Of a stretch of 64,000 nucleotides of DNA, positions 18,936-27,846 are shown in pieces; within the stretch, counting starts at the first letter, position 1; each line of letters begins with the position of its first letter. Location of the stretch: assembly GCF_002258785.1 (NCBI RefSeq), contig NZ_NOYI01000012.1, positions 485,239 to 549,238 on the forward strand, read 5' to 3'. Below the pieces are notes generated by a model that made no database searches, had not been told where the DNA came from, and saw nothing but the letters and a program-made list of their open reading frames with translations. Made by a program: the position numbers and the translations under genes. The stretch is from Rhodococcus sp. 06-235-1A. GTDB lineage: Bacteria > Actinomycetota > Actinomycetes > Mycobacteriales > Mycobacteriaceae.

Positions 18936-19589
18936 CTATTCGTGTCTGTAGACGGGATCGCGATCGGTGGAGCGAATTGTGGGCGCTGAGGTGAGTGCTT
19001 TCAACGCCGTCAGCGCCATTGCTCGCAGCACCGGCCTGGCACTACGAGACGGAGTACGCCCCGCGCTGTAGGGCGTCGAGTTGATCAGACCGAAGACCGC
19101 GTGCGCCGTGGTTCGCGCGTCGGATTCGTTCAATTCCGGGTCGACGGCACACAGCACCTCGACCCACAGTTCCACGTACTCACGCTGCATCCGGCGTACC
19201 TTGCGTCGAGCGCCCTCGGGAAGGCTCTGCAGGTCGCGATCCTGGATTCTGATGAATGCCGGTGTGTCGAAAGCAAAGTCGAGGTGGAACTCGACCAAGG
19301 CCACCACTGTGCCCGCGTCGACAGCCTCTCGGCCGACCACCTGGCGCCCGCCGTCGAGCAGGTACTCCGAGATTCCGACCATCAATTCGACGAGCACTGC
19401 TTCCTTGTTCGGGAAGTGGCGGTAGACGGCGGGGCCACTGATTCCGACTGCCGCGCCCAGATCCTCGAGCCGCACCGAGGTGAAGCCGCGTTCGGCGAAC
19501 AGTGACGCTGCAGCGTCGAGCAACTGCTGCCGACGCTCGGCCTTGCGTTGCTCTCGCACCGTGGTCGGCTTTGCCTCCAACTCCTGCAC
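18936..19589 (-). CDS. TetR family regulator of the leucine/isovalerate operon (inferred)
   Basis: A 217-residue TetR protein with helix-turn-helix in RRQQLLDAAASLFAERGFTS and LGAAVGISGPAVYRHFPNKEAVLVEL (about residues 19-66). The start is uncertain: GTG 19589 has a purine-rich stretch immediately before it, while GTG 19559 would start at VREQRKAERR. It is divergent from the accD1 operon, and the gap has a nine-base inverted repeat. Mycobacteria also have a TetR-type gene near this operon. The inducer is probably an acyl-CoA of the leucine pathway, by analogy only. Confidence 0.85.
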   Translation of the reverse strand: MQELEAKPTTVREQRKAERRQQLLDAAASLFAERGFTSVRLEDLGAAVGISGPAVYRHFPNKEAVLVELMVGISEYLLDGGRQVVGREAVDAGTVVALVEFHLDFAFDTPAFIRIQDRDLQSLPEGARRKVRRMQREYVELWVEVLCAVDPELNESDARTTAHAVFGLINSTPYSAGRTPSRSARPVLRAMALTALKALTSAPTIRSTDRDPVYRHE

Positions 19590-19596
19590 CCCCCTC

Positions 19597-19623
19597 GACT
19601 CTGGACTCTGGACTCTGGACTCT
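19597..19623. repeat. GACTCTG heptamer tandem repeat
   Basis: The heptamer GACTCTG occurs three times and a fourth copy is six-sevenths complete, directly upstream of the TetR start codon. Copy-number change here would alter the spacing between promoter and ribosome site of the regulator gene. Confidence 0.85.
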
Positions 19624-19670
19624 CAGTTAATCGTAGTTTACTATGATGTCAGTTATCAACCATTAACTGA
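19623..19670. promoter_or_regulatory. Divergent promoter with inverted repeat TCAGTTAAT / ATTAACTGA
   Basis: TCAGTTAAT (19623-19631) and ATTAACTGA (19662-19670) are perfect inverted copies 30 bases apart, in an AT-rich island between the TetR gene and accD1. A partial copy, CAGTTAT, lies at 19650-19656. This is the likely control region for the leucine operon. Whether the two arms are one operator or two separate half-matches is open. Confidence 0.55.
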
Positions 19671-19712
19671 ACTCCTGTGACACCGGCGTCCAACCCCTAA
19701 GGCGTGCACCTC

Positions 19713-21290
19713 ATGGCAATCGATATTGCTGCCAACCGGGCAGATCACGAGCGTCTCACCAGCGAGCTTTCCGAACGACTCGCTGCAGCGGCGCTCGGCG
19801 GCAGCGAAAAATCGAGGGAACGCCACCTCGCACGCGGCAAGCTCCTCCCCCGCGACCGCGTCGACGAGCTACTCGATCCCGGCAGTCCGTTCCTCGAGAT
19901 CGCTCCCCTGGCCGCCAACGGCCTCTACGACGACGAGTGCCCCGGTGCCGGAGTGATCGCCGGCATCGGCCGCGTCTCCGGACGCGAGTGCGTGATCATC
20001 GCCAACGACGCCACCGTCAAGGGCGGCACGTACTACCCGATGACGGTGAAGAAGCACCTTCGCGCTCAGGAGATCGCACTGCAGAACACCCTGCCGTGCA
20101 TCTACCTCGTCGACTCGGGCGGCGCATTCCTCCCACGCCAAGACGAGGTGTTCCCAGACCGCGACCACTTCGGCCGGATCTTCTTCAACCAGGCGACCAT
20201 GAGCGCCAAAGGAATTGCGCAGATCGCCGCCGTCATGGGTTCGTGCACGGCGGGCGGTGCCTACGTGCCTGCGATGAGCGACGAAGCGATCATCGTCAAG
20301 AACCAGGGCACGATCTTCCTCGGCGGCCCGCCGCTGGTGAAGGCCGCGACCGGTGAGGTCGTCACGGCAGAGGAACTCGGCGGCGGTGATCTGCACTCGA
20401 AGATCTCCGGCGTGACCGACCATCTGGCCGACGACGATCGAGACGCACTGCAGCGCGTCCGACGTATCGTCTCGACCCTCGGGCCCCGCACGCCCCGGCC
20501 ATGGGACGTCGTCACGACGCGTGAACCCATCGCCGACCGGACCGAACTCTACGACGTCGTCCCCACCGATCCCCGCACCCCGTACGACGTGCGTGAGGTG
20601 ATCACCCGCGTCGTCGACGCAGGCGAATTCGACGAGTTCAAGGCCGAATACGGCAAGACACTCGTCACCGGATTCGCCCACCTCCACGGCCATCCGGTCG
20701 GAATCATTGCCAACAACGGTGTGCTGTTCGCCGAATCTGCCATGAAGGGCGCACATTTCATCGAACTGTGCGACAAGCGCAGCATCCCGCTCGTCTTCCT
20801 GCAGAACATCTCCGGCTTCATGGTCGGCCGCGACTACGAGGCAGGCGGCATCGCCAAGCACGGAGCGAAGATGGTCACCGCGGTGGCCTGTGCCCGCGTC
20901 CCCAAGATCACCGTCGTCATCGGCGGCTCCTACGGCGCAGGCAACTACTCGATGTGCGGCAGAGCGTATTCGCCGCGTTTCCTGTTCATGTGGCCCAACG
21001 CCCGAATCTCAGTGATGGGCGGCGAGCAGGCCGCGTCGGTGCTCGCCACGGTGCGCAGCGAGCAACTCGACGCGGCAGGAAAACCGTGGAGCGACGAGGA
21101 CCAGGAATCGTTCAAGGCTCCGATTCGCGAGCAGTACGAAAGCCAGGGCAACCCCTACTATTCGACGGCCCGCCTGTGGGACGACGGCATCATCGACCCG
21201 GCCGACACCAGGCAGGTTCTCGGACTGGCACTCTCGGCGTGCGCCAACGCACCGCTCGAGCCGGTCTCCTACGGCGTTTTCAGGATGTGA
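19713..21290 (+). CDS. accD1: Acyl-CoA carboxylase carboxyltransferase subunit (methylcrotonyl-CoA carboxylase beta, AccD1-like)
   Basis: A 525-residue biotin-dependent carboxyltransferase with both halves of the domain: [19 protein letters not shown] and [13 protein letters not shown] in the N-terminal half; [36 protein letters not shown] and [15 protein letters not shown] in the C-terminal half. These match methylcrotonyl-CoA carboxylases rather than propionyl-CoA ones. The gene order that follows (accA1, fadE19, maoC, citE) is that of the M. tuberculosis leucine cluster. ATG 19713 is chosen; GTG 19704 is an alternative. It transfers CO2 from biotin to 3-methylcrotonyl-CoA in leucine breakdown. 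Confidence 0.92.
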   Translation: MAIDIAANRADHERLTSELSERLAAAALGGSEKSRERHLARGKLLPRDRVDELLDPGSPFLEIAPLAANGLYDDECPGAGVIAGIGRVSGRECVIIANDATVKGGTYYPMTVKKHLRAQEIALQNTLPCIYLVDSGGAFLPRQDEVFPDRDHFGRIFFNQATMSAKGIAQIAAVMGSCTAGGAYVPAMSDEAIIVKNQGTIFLGGPPLVKAATGEVVTAEELGGGDLHSKISGVTDHLADDDRDALQRVRRIVSTLGPRTPRPWDVVTTREPIADRTELYDVVPTDPRTPYDVREVITRVVDAGEFDEFKAEYGKTLVTGFAHLHGHPVGIIANNGVLFAESAMKGAHFIELCDKRSIPLVFLQNISGFMVGRDYEAGGIAKHGAKMVTAVACARVPKITVVIGGSYGAGNYSMCGRAYSPRFLFMWPNARISVMGGEQAASVLATVRSEQLDAAGKPWSDEDQESFKAPIREQYESQGNPYYSTARLWDDGIIDPADTRQVLGLALSACANAPLEPVSYGVFRM

Positions 21291-21295
21291 CAGAC

Positions 21296-23290
21296 ATGAC
21301 CACGATAGACACCGTTCTGATCGCCAACCGCGGCGAGATCGCCGTGCGGGTAGCACGAACACTGCGTCGCATGGGAATTCGCACCGTCGCCGTCTACAGC
21401 GACGCCGATGCCGACGCCCGCCACGTCCACGAGGCCGACACCGCGGTCCGCCTCGGTCCCGCCAACGCTCGCGAGAGCTACCTCGACATCGGCAAGGTGA
21501 TCGCGGCCGCGAAAGCCACCGGAGCACAGGGAATTCATCCCGGATACGGATTCCTCTCCGAGAACTCCGAATTCGCATCCGCCTGTGCCGAATCCGGAAT
21601 CGCATTCCTGGGGCCACCGGCGAAAGCCATCGAAGTGATGGGTGACAAGATCGCCGCCAAGGCCGCCGTCAGCGCGTTCGGCGTACCCGTCGTCCCGGGA
21701 ATCTCTCGCCCCGGCCTCACCGACGACGACCTGATCGGCGGCGCGCCGGACGTCGGATTCCCTGTCCTGGTCAAGCCGTCCGCGGGTGGCGGCGGAAAGG
21801 GTATGCGTCTGGTCGAGCGCGCCGAGGATCTACCCGCGGCGTTGACCAGCGCACGCCGGGAAGCGGCCTCGTCGTTCGGCGACGACACCCTCTTCCTCGA
21901 ACGATTCGTGTTGCGGCCCCGGCACATCGAGGTACAAATCCTCGCCGACGGACACGGCAACGTCATCCACCTCGGCGAACGTGAGTGCAGCCTGCAGCGC
22001 AGGCATCAGAAGGTCATCGAGGAGGCGCCGTCGCCCCTGCTCGACGAGGCAACTCGCGCGCGCATCGGCGAGGCCGCCTGCAACACCGCACGCAGTGTCG
22101 ACTACTCCGGTGCCGGCACAGTCGAATTCATCGTCTCGGCCGAGCGCCCCGACGAGTTCTTCTTCATGGAGATGAACACCCGCCTGCAGGTCGAACACCC
22201 GGTCACCGAGATGGTCACCGGACTCGACCTCGTCGAATGGCAGGTGCGTGTGGCTGCCGGTGAAGCACTCACCCTGAGCCAGAACGACATTCAGCTGACC
22301 GGACATGCCATCGAGGCACGCGTCTACGCCGAGGATCCCGGCCGCGGATTCCTTCCCACCGGGGGCACCGTCGTCGGATTGCGTGAACCCACCGGCCCCG
22401 GCATCCGCGTCGACTCCGGCCTCGCCGTCGGAACCGAGGTGGGCAGCAACTACGACCCGATGCTCTCGAAAGTCATCGCCTACGGCCCCGACCGCAGCAC
22501 TGCACTACGTAGCTTGGATCGGGCGCTCGCCGACACCTCCGTGCTCGGAGTCGTCACGAACATCGAATTCGCGCGATTCCTGCTCGCCGACAACGACGTC
22601 CGTGCCGGCAACCTCGACACCGGGCTGCTCGACCGGCGGGTGGAGGATTTCGTAGCTGCCGAGGCAACCGACGAGGCGCTGATCGCTGCCACCGCGGTGG
22701 AGTGGCTGAACGTCTGGCAGTCTGCGGGCCACGACATCTGGGCAGCACCATCGGGGTGGCGAGTCGGCGGACATGCGTCGTTCCATCGTCGGCTCGCGTC
22801 CGGAGGTCGGACGGCGCACGTGTCCATCACCGGAACCCTCGACGCGGCGACGGTCGTCGTCGACGAGGGATCCCCACGCACCCTGCGGGCGACGGCCACC
22901 GAGAATTCCGTGAATCTGGTGATCGACGGTATACGCGAATCGATTACTTTCGCCCGAAACGGCTCGGCCACATGGATTTCCAGTTCTCGTGGTACCTGGC
23001 GCATCGATCGGATCGCTGAGGCGAGCGTCCGTGCAGACGATGCCCACTCCGGTGACGCCGAGATCCTCTCGCCGATGCCGGGCTCGATCATCGCGATCGG
23101 AACCGCCTCCGGCAGTGCCGTCACCGCAGGCGCCGCCATCGTCGTCGTCGAGGCGATGAAGATGGAACACACCCTGACCACCCCGATCGACGGCACGGTC
23201 GAACTGACTGTCGCCGTCGGCGATCAGGTCCGCGTCGACCAGATTCTCGCCCGAATCGTTCCCACACACACCGAAGAGGACCAGCCATGA
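21296..23290 (+). CDS. accA1: Biotin carboxylase/BCCP alpha subunit of acyl-CoA carboxylase (AccA1-like)
   Basis: A 664-residue protein. Biotin carboxylase motifs appear in order: [30 protein letters not shown], the ATP-grasp loop [30 protein letters not shown] and [18 protein letters not shown] variable linker leads to a C-terminal biotinyl domain with [10 protein letters not shown]; the biotin-accepting lysine is K622. It carboxylates its own biotin with ATP and bicarbonate and works with the upstream carboxyltransferase. ATG 21296 has AGGA upstream; GTG 21287 is an in-frame alternative overlapping the accD1 stop. The 3' end overlaps the acyl-CoA dehydrogenase gene (ATGA). Confidence 0.93.
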   Translation: MTTIDTVLIANRGEIAVRVARTLRRMGIRTVAVYSDADADARHVHEADTAVRLGPANARESYLDIGKVIAAAKATGAQGIHPGYGFLSENSEFASACAESGIAFLGPPAKAIEVMGDKIAAKAAVSAFGVPVVPGISRPGLTDDDLIGGAPDVGFPVLVKPSAGGGGKGMRLVERAEDLPAALTSARREAASSFGDDTLFLERFVLRPRHIEVQILADGHGNVIHLGERECSLQRRHQKVIEEAPSPLLDEATRARIGEAACNTARSVDYSGAGTVEFIVSAERPDEFFFMEMNTRLQVEHPVTEMVTGLDLVEWQVRVAAGEALTLSQNDIQLTGHAIEARVYAEDPGRGFLPTGGTVVGLREPTGPGIRVDSGLAVGTEVGSNYDPMLSKVIAYGPDRSTALRSLDRALADTSVLGVVTNIEFARFLLADNDVRAGNLDTGLLDRRVEDFVAAEATDEALIAATAVEWLNVWQSAGHDIWAAPSGWRVGGHASFHRRLASGGRTAHVSITGTLDAATVVVDEGSPRTLRATATENSVNLVIDGIRESITFARNGSATWISSSRGTWRIDRIAEASVRADDAHSGDAEILSPMPGSIIAIGTASGSAVTAGAAIVVVEAMKMEHTLTTPIDGTVELTVAVGDQVRVDQILARIVPTHTEEDQP

Positions 23291-24453
23291 CCGATCACCT
23301 GTCGTCGTCGAATCTGCCCGACGAGTACCAGCAACTGGTGAAGTCCGTTGCCGACTTCACCCGCACGGTTGTCGCACCGGTCTCGGCGAAACACGATGCC
23401 GAGCATTCCTTTCCGTACGAGGTCGTCGCCGGCATGGCCGAGATGGGGCTGTTCGGTCTGCCGTTTCCGGAGGAATTCGGCGGTATGGGCGGCGACTACT
23501 TCGCGCTGTGCCTGGCGCTCGAGGAGCTCGGCAAGGTCGATCAGAGCGTCGCCATGACACTCGAAGCCGGTGTCTCGCTCGGTGCCATGCCGGTGTACCG
23601 CTTCGGCAACGACGCGCAGAAGCAGCAGTGGCTACCCAAGCTCACCGCAGGTAAGGCCCTGGCCGCGTTCGGTCTGACCGAGCCCGGAGCCGGCAGCGAC
23701 GCGGGCGGCACCAAGACCACGGCCAAGCGCGACGGTGGTGACTGGATCATCAACGGCAGCAAGCAGTTCATCACCAACTCCGGCACCGACATCACCGAGC
23801 TCGTCACCGTCACCGCGGTGACGGGCGTCGACGAGGCGACCGGACGCAAGCAGATCTCGTCGATCCTCGTTCCCACGAACACCCCCGGCTTCGTCGCAGA
23901 ACCGGCCTACAACAAGGTCGGCTGGAACGCCTCCGACACGCACCCGCTCAGCTTCACCGATGTGCGGGTGCCGCAGGAGAATCTGCTCGGGCAGGAAGGC
24001 CGCGGATACGCGAACTTCCTGCACATCCTCGACGAGGGCCGGATCGCGATCGCGGCGGTGTCGGTGGGTGCGGCGCAGGGCTGCGTGGACGAGAGCGTGA
24101 AGTACGCCAAGGAGCGTGAGGCCTTCGGTGCTCCGATCGCGCGCAATCAGGCGATCTCGTTCAAGATCGCTCGCATGGAGGCCCGCGCGCACACCGCGCG
24201 CACCGCGTACTACGACGCAGCGGCACTGATGTTGGCGGGCAAGCCGTTCAAGAAGGCGGCGTCCATCGCCAAGCTCGTCGCCTCCGAGGCGGCCATGGAC
24301 AACGCGCGCGACGCCACGCAGATTCACGGCGGCTACGGTTTCATGAACGAGTACGTCGTCGCCCGTCACTACCGCGACAGCAAGATCCTGGAAATCGGCG
24401 AGGGTACAACCGAGGTTCAGCTGATGCTGATCGCCAGGAGCCTGGGACTGTGA
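23287..24453 (+). CDS. fadE19: Acyl-CoA dehydrogenase, FadE19-like (isovaleryl-/short branched-chain)
   Basis: A 388-residue flavoprotein. The FAD/substrate region [21 protein letters not shown], the arginine-containing [19 protein letters not shown] and the C-terminal [20 protein letters not shown] and [10 protein letters not shown] are all present; the glutamate in GEGT is at the usual catalytic-base position. Embedded between the methylcrotonyl-CoA carboxylase and MaoC/CitE genes, it most likely oxidises isovaleryl-CoA or another branched acyl-CoA in leucine degradation. It is coupled to its neighbours by four-base overlaps on both sides. Confidence 0.9.
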   Translation: MTDHLSSSNLPDEYQQLVKSVADFTRTVVAPVSAKHDAEHSFPYEVVAGMAEMGLFGLPFPEEFGGMGGDYFALCLALEELGKVDQSVAMTLEAGVSLGAMPVYRFGNDAQKQQWLPKLTAGKALAAFGLTEPGAGSDAGGTKTTAKRDGGDWIINGSKQFITNSGTDITELVTVTAVTGVDEATGRKQISSILVPTNTPGFVAEPAYNKVGWNASDTHPLSFTDVRVPQENLLGQEGRGYANFLHILDEGRIAIAAVSVGAAQGCVDESVKYAKEREAFGAPIARNQAISFKIARMEARAHTARTAYYDAAALMLAGKPFKKAASIAKLVASEAAMDNARDATQIHGGYGFMNEYVVARHYRDSKILEIGEGTTEVQLMLIARSLGL

Positions 24454-24935
24454 GCGACAAGCGGATTCGGCAACGCGGCCTGTGGTTCGAGGAGATGGAA
24501 CTGGGCACCGTCTACGAGCACCGACCCGGTCGCACCATCACCGAGGCCGACAACACCCTGTTCACCACCCAGACCATGAACACCCAGGCCTTGCACCTCG
24601 ACGCCGCCTACAGTGAGACAACAGCGTTCGGCCAGCGACTGGTGAATTCGATGTTCACCGTCTCGACCCTCGTCGGACTGTCGGTGACGCAGTTGACGCA
24701 GGGCACCATCGTGGCGAATCTCGGCTTCTCCGAGGTCTCCTTTCCCAAGCCGCTGTTCCACGGCGACACGCTGTACGCGGAGACGGTGATCTCGGACAAG
24801 CGAGAGTCGAAGTCTCGCCCCGGCGAAGGCATCGTGACGTTCACCCATACCGGCCGAAATCAGCACGGAGACGTCGTCGCCATCGCAGTTCGCAAGACAC
24901 TCGTCCGGATGCAACCACCGGAGGAGGCGTCGTGA
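24450..24935 (+). CDS. MaoC-like hotdog hydratase (Rv2499c-like)
   Basis: A 161-residue single-hotdog protein. The hydratase-2 type motif is visible as EADNTLFTTQTMNTQALHLD, with Asp and His at the usual catalytic positions (about residues 32 and 48), followed by FGQRLVNSMFTVSTLVGLSV. The family hydrates (R)-specific enoyl-CoA. In the M. tuberculosis cluster the equivalent gene sits at the same place before citE, and a 3-methylglutaconyl- or itaconyl-CoA hydratase role has been discussed for this pair. The start is GTG 24450, overlapping the dehydrogenase stop. Confidence 0.85.
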   Translation: MSDKRIRQRGLWFEEMELGTVYEHRPGRTITEADNTLFTTQTMNTQALHLDAAYSETTAFGQRLVNSMFTVSTLVGLSVTQLTQGTIVANLGFSEVSFPKPLFHGDTLYAETVISDKRESKSRPGEGIVTFTHTGRNQHGDVVAIAVRKTLVRMQPPEEAS

Positions 24936-25741
24936 ACTGGGTTCCGCCGGGACCGGCGTGGCTGTTCTGCCCGGCAGACCGTCCCGAGCGTTACGAGAAG
25001 GCAGCAGCCCGAGCCGATGTCGTGATCCTCGATCTCGAGGACGCCGTGGGTGCCGCAGACAAGGCGGGTGCTCGTGAGTCCGTACTGTCGACCCCACTGG
25101 ACCCATCGAGAACCGTCGTCCGCATCAATGCGTACGGAACCGGTGATCAGGCAGCCGATCTCCAGGCGTTGGAGCAGACCGAGTACACGACCATCATGCT
25201 CCCCAAATGTGAATCGGTAGAACAGATTGCGGCACTGGGTCCGCTGAATGTCGTCGCGCTGATCGAGTCCCCACTCGGTGCGATCACAGTGTTCGACGCC
25301 CTTGCCGCCGAGAATGCGATCGGTGCCATGTGGGGTGCCGAGGATCTGGTGGCTGCAATGGGTGGCAACTCGAGCAGACACACCGGTGGGCAGTATCGTG
25401 ATGTGGCGCAGCATGTTCGGTCGCAGACCTTGCTAGCAGCCAAGGCCCGCGGGGTGTTCGCACTGGACTCGGTGTTCCTCGACATCCCCGATCTCGATGG
25501 CGTGCGGGCGGAAGCAGACGATGCCGTGGCCGTCGGGTTCGACGGCAAGGTGGCCATTCACCCGAGCCACATCCCCGTCATTCGCGACGCCTACGCACCG
25601 TCCCCCGACGATGTCGAGTGGGCTAAGGCCGTACTCGACGCCGTCGCGCACAACCGCGGCGTGTTCGCTTTCCGTGGGCAGATGGTCGATGCACCCGTTC
25701 TCGCGCACGCTCGACGCATCATCTCGCGTCGACCCTCGTAG
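24932..25741 (+). CDS. citE: CitE-like beta-hydroxyacyl-CoA lyase (Rv2498c-like)
   Basis: A 269-residue TIM-barrel lyase of the HpcH/HpaI-CitE family: VVILDLEDAVGAADK, VVRINAYG, IMLPKCES, ALIESPLGAI, WGAEDLVAAMGG and GKVAIHPSHIPVI carry the expected acidic metal ligands and CoA-binding pieces. No citrate lyase alpha or gamma gene is present, so it is not classical citrate lyase. The M. tuberculosis counterpart was reported to cleave (R)-3-hydroxy-3-methylglutaryl-CoA and citramalyl-CoA, which fits the end of leucine catabolism. The start is GTG 24932. Its 3' end overlaps the convergent whiB gene by 23 bases. Confidence 0.88.
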   Translation: MNWVPPGPAWLFCPADRPERYEKAAARADVVILDLEDAVGAADKAGARESVLSTPLDPSRTVVRINAYGTGDQAADLQALEQTEYTTIMLPKCESVEQIAALGPLNVVALIESPLGAITVFDALAAENAIGAMWGAEDLVAAMGGNSSRHTGGQYRDVAQHVRSQTLLAAKARGVFALDSVFLDIPDLDGVRAEADDAVAVGFDGKVAIHPSHIPVIRDAYAPSPDDVEWAKAVLDAVAHNRGVFAFRGQMVDAPVLAHARRIISRRPS

Positions 25742-26003
25742 TCCTCTCGCGTTCGGTCAGCCCACCCCAGATTCCGTAAGGCTCGTCGCATTGCTCGGCA
25801 TGTGCCAGGCAGGACTCGAGTACCGGACATTGCCGACAGATGGCCTTTGCCTCGGCCTCGATGCGACGGAGGGTAGGGCCACGCAATCCTCTGTCCGGGT
25901 AGAACATCGATATCGGCATCGTTCTGCACTGGGCTCGAAGTTGCCATTCCCATACGCCGGCGATCGGCGGAGGCAGCTGCACGTCGAGTGTCTTGTACTT
26001 CAT
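25719..26003 (-). CDS. WhiB family iron-sulfur transcriptional regulator
   Basis: A 94-residue WhiB-like protein with cluster ligands C26, C56, C59 and C65 (CX29CX2CX5C) and the following PYGIWGGLTERER turn; WEWQLRAQC and MFYPDRG are also typical. It is closest in pattern to the WhiB3/WhiB2 group. Such proteins bind a 4Fe-4S cluster and the primary sigma factor. It starts 20 bases after the stop of the SDR gene on the same strand and so probably shares the TIM-barrel isomerase/SDR transcript. The 3' end overlaps citE on the other strand. There is no basic C-terminal tail beyond TTRVDAR, so DNA contact may be limited. Confidence 0.9.
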   Translation of the reverse strand: MKYKTLDVQLPPPIAGVWEWQLRAQCRTMPISMFYPDRGLRGPTLRRIEAEAKAICRQCPVLESCLAHAEQCDEPYGIWGGLTERERTTRVDAR

Positions 26004-26023
26004 GGTGTTCCGTTCTGGGGTTC

Positions 26024-26797
26024 TCAGTGCATGTGGCTTCCACCGTTGATGTCGATCGTGGTGCCGGTGAGGTACGCGGCATCCTCGGACGACAGGAAGG
26101 TGATGACGGAGGCGACTTCTCTGGTGGTGGCGGTGCGTCCGAGCGGAATGCCCTGGGCTATCGCCCTTTCCTGTTCGTCGGTGCTTCCGACGCGGATGTT
26201 GGTGTCCACCGCTCCCGGGGTGACCGCGTTGATCGTCACGCCGGTGTCTTCCAACTCGCGGGCAAGGGATTTCGTGAAGCCGAGCAGAGCGGCCTTGGCC
26301 GAGGAATAGGGAACCTTGCCGAACACTCCGCCGCCGCGCTGTGCCGAGACCGAGGACATCGTGATGATGCGGCCCCACCGCTGCTCGATCATGTCCGGCA
26401 GAAAGGCTTTCGTCACCAGGTACGTTCCCGTGGCGTTGACCGCGAAGACCTTGTTCCACAACTCGACCGTGGTTTCGAGAAACGGCACCGGGGACGTGAT
26501 GCCAGCAATGTTCGCCACGGATCCGACCGGTGGCAAGTTACCTGCATCGACCTCCGATTTGGTTGCTGCATAGGATTTCTGGACGGAGTTCTCATCCGAT
26601 ACGTCGACGGCGTGCCCGAAGGCGGCCACGTTGTAGGCCGCGGCGATCTCTGCTGCCACCTTCTCGGACTTCTCGCCGTCGAGATCGAGAATGACGATGC
26701 CCCAGCCGTCCTCGGCATAGCGCTCGGCGGTGGCGCGGCCGATTCCTTTGTCGGAGGTAGCGCCGGTGATCACTGCTGTACGGGTGTTTGTGGTCAT
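26024..26797 (-). CDS. Short-chain dehydrogenase/reductase of the carbon-source locus
   Basis: A 257-residue SDR with an unusual extended glycine motif, TGATSDKGIGRA, then VANIAGIT (an NxAG variant), TMSSVSAQRG with the catalytic serine, and YSSAKAALLG for YxxxK. The C-terminal LTGTTIDINGGSHMH is typical of sugar and polyol dehydrogenases. It is the second gene of an isomerase-SDR-whiB operon facing an MFS/transketolase operon. It would oxidise a hydroxyl of the transported compound. The start overlaps the isomerase stop (ATGA). Confidence 0.88.
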   Translation of the reverse strand: MTTNTRTAVITGATSDKGIGRATAERYAEDGWGIVILDLDGEKSEKVAAEIAAAYNVAAFGHAVDVSDENSVQKSYAATKSEVDAGNLPPVGSVANIAGITSPVPFLETTVELWNKVFAVNATGTYLVTKAFLPDMIEQRWGRIITMSSVSAQRGGGVFGKVPYSSAKAALLGFTKSLARELEDTGVTINAVTPGAVDTNIRVGSTDEQERAIAQGIPLGRTATTREVASVITFLSSEDAAYLTGTTIDINGGSHMH

Positions 26798-27672
26798 GAT
26801 GTCTCCTGGTGTGTGTCGAGTAGAAGTTCGGTGATCAGGTCTCCGGCGGCAGCGGTTGCCGCCGGACGTTGTTCGTTGGAAATGTCTCTCGTTTCGAGTT
26901 CGAGCGCGAAATGGCCGGTGAATCCCGCGGATCGGAGTGCATCGATGCCGCCGCGGAAGTCGACCTCGCCGCGACCCACGCTGATATTGATGTTGCCCGG
27001 CTTGTCGACGGCGTCAGTTTCATCGAGCCTTACCTCGCCTCGGTTCGAATCGCGAATGTGAACGTGCGAGATTCGGCTGCCCATCGACCGCGCGAAGTGG
27101 GCCGCGTCGCTGCCGGAGGCGACAACATGACTGAAGTCCATGACGATGCCGATCGACGGATCGATGCGCTCGTCCAACGCGGCTGCGCGCCCGGTGGTGC
27201 AGCAGAGCCGGAACACGTGGAGCGACTCGGTCCAGACGTTGACGCCGTACCGATGTGCTCGCCTCGACACAGAGTGCAGGTTGGCCGCAACCAGATCGAG
27301 ATCGGAGTCGAGGGACTTGATGGGCTCATGTCCGAGGGCACCGTTCGGTAGAACAAGCGCCTGAGCCCCCACCTGGGCGGCCAACTCGAGCAGTCGTTCG
27401 AGGTGAATGGACGCATCGAGGTCGGTCGCCGGATTGTTCAGATCGCCGACATCGCAATTGATCGACCGGACGGCCAGGCCTGAGCGCTGCACAGCCTGCA
27501 CCACCTCGCGAGCACCACGATCGTCCAGGTCGAGGGGTACGTGGTCGCACACCCCTGGTAGCGATCCCAGGTCGATTTCCGCGAATCCGAGCTCGCGGAT
27601 GACGTCGAGAGCGCTGTGCAGAGGTAGGTGCCGAAACGAGATCGTCGAGCAACCCAGCCGCGAATCGAACAT
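26794..27672 (-). CDS. Sugar phosphate isomerase/epimerase-like TIM barrel
   Basis: A 292-residue xylose-isomerase-like TIM-barrel protein: ELGFAEIDLGSL, WTESLHVFRL, IGIVMDFSHVVASG, SHVHIRDSNRGEVR and GHFALELETRD provide the candidate metal-binding acids and histidines (Glu, Asp, His, Glu order). The family isomerises or epimerises keto sugars and inositol derivatives. ATG 27672 is chosen for its strong AGGAGG ribosome site, although the frame is open to 27777. It leads the operon with the SDR and whiB and diverges from the MFS gene across a region of GTYGAC-type repeats. Confidence 0.82.
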   Translation of the reverse strand: MFDSRLGCSTISFRHLPLHSALDVIRELGFAEIDLGSLPGVCDHVPLDLDDRGAREVVQAVQRSGLAVRSINCDVGDLNNPATDLDASIHLERLLELAAQVGAQALVLPNGALGHEPIKSLDSDLDLVAANLHSVSRRAHRYGVNVWTESLHVFRLCCTTGRAAALDERIDPSIGIVMDFSHVVASGSDAAHFARSMGSRISHVHIRDSNRGEVRLDETDAVDKPGNINISVGRGEVDFRGGIDALRSAGFTGHFALELETRDISNEQRPAATAAAGDLITELLLDTHQETS

Positions 27673-27748
27673 CCGAGCCTCCTCCTGTCGTCGTGATGCG
27701 GACCACAGTAAGCACCTCTCAGCCGGTTCGTCAACCGTCGCCGGTTGA

Positions 27749-27801
27749 CTGTTGACAGTAACAGTGGAATGGGTCACACTCGTGATGTTGACAGTCGACG
27801 G
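27749..27801. promoter_or_regulatory. Divergent control region with GTYGACAG / CAGTCGAC operator motifs
   Basis: CTGTTGACAG lies at 27749-27758, and ATGTTGACAGTCGACGG runs from 27785 to 27801, combining a GTTGACAG half with CAGTCGAC. The same words recur as clean palindromes in front of the GntR gene at 31144-31168. The region lies between the isomerase and MFS starts and is probably the binding site of that GntR protein. Confidence 0.6.
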
Positions 27802-27846
27802 TCACTAGGACGAGTTTGAAACCAACACCTCAGCAGGAGAGTCCCC

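Noticed and set aside
24932..25741. Citrate lyase beta subunit as a literal call for citE
   Set aside because: The alpha and gamma subunits and accessory genes are absent; context favours a stand-alone hydroxyacyl-CoA lyase.
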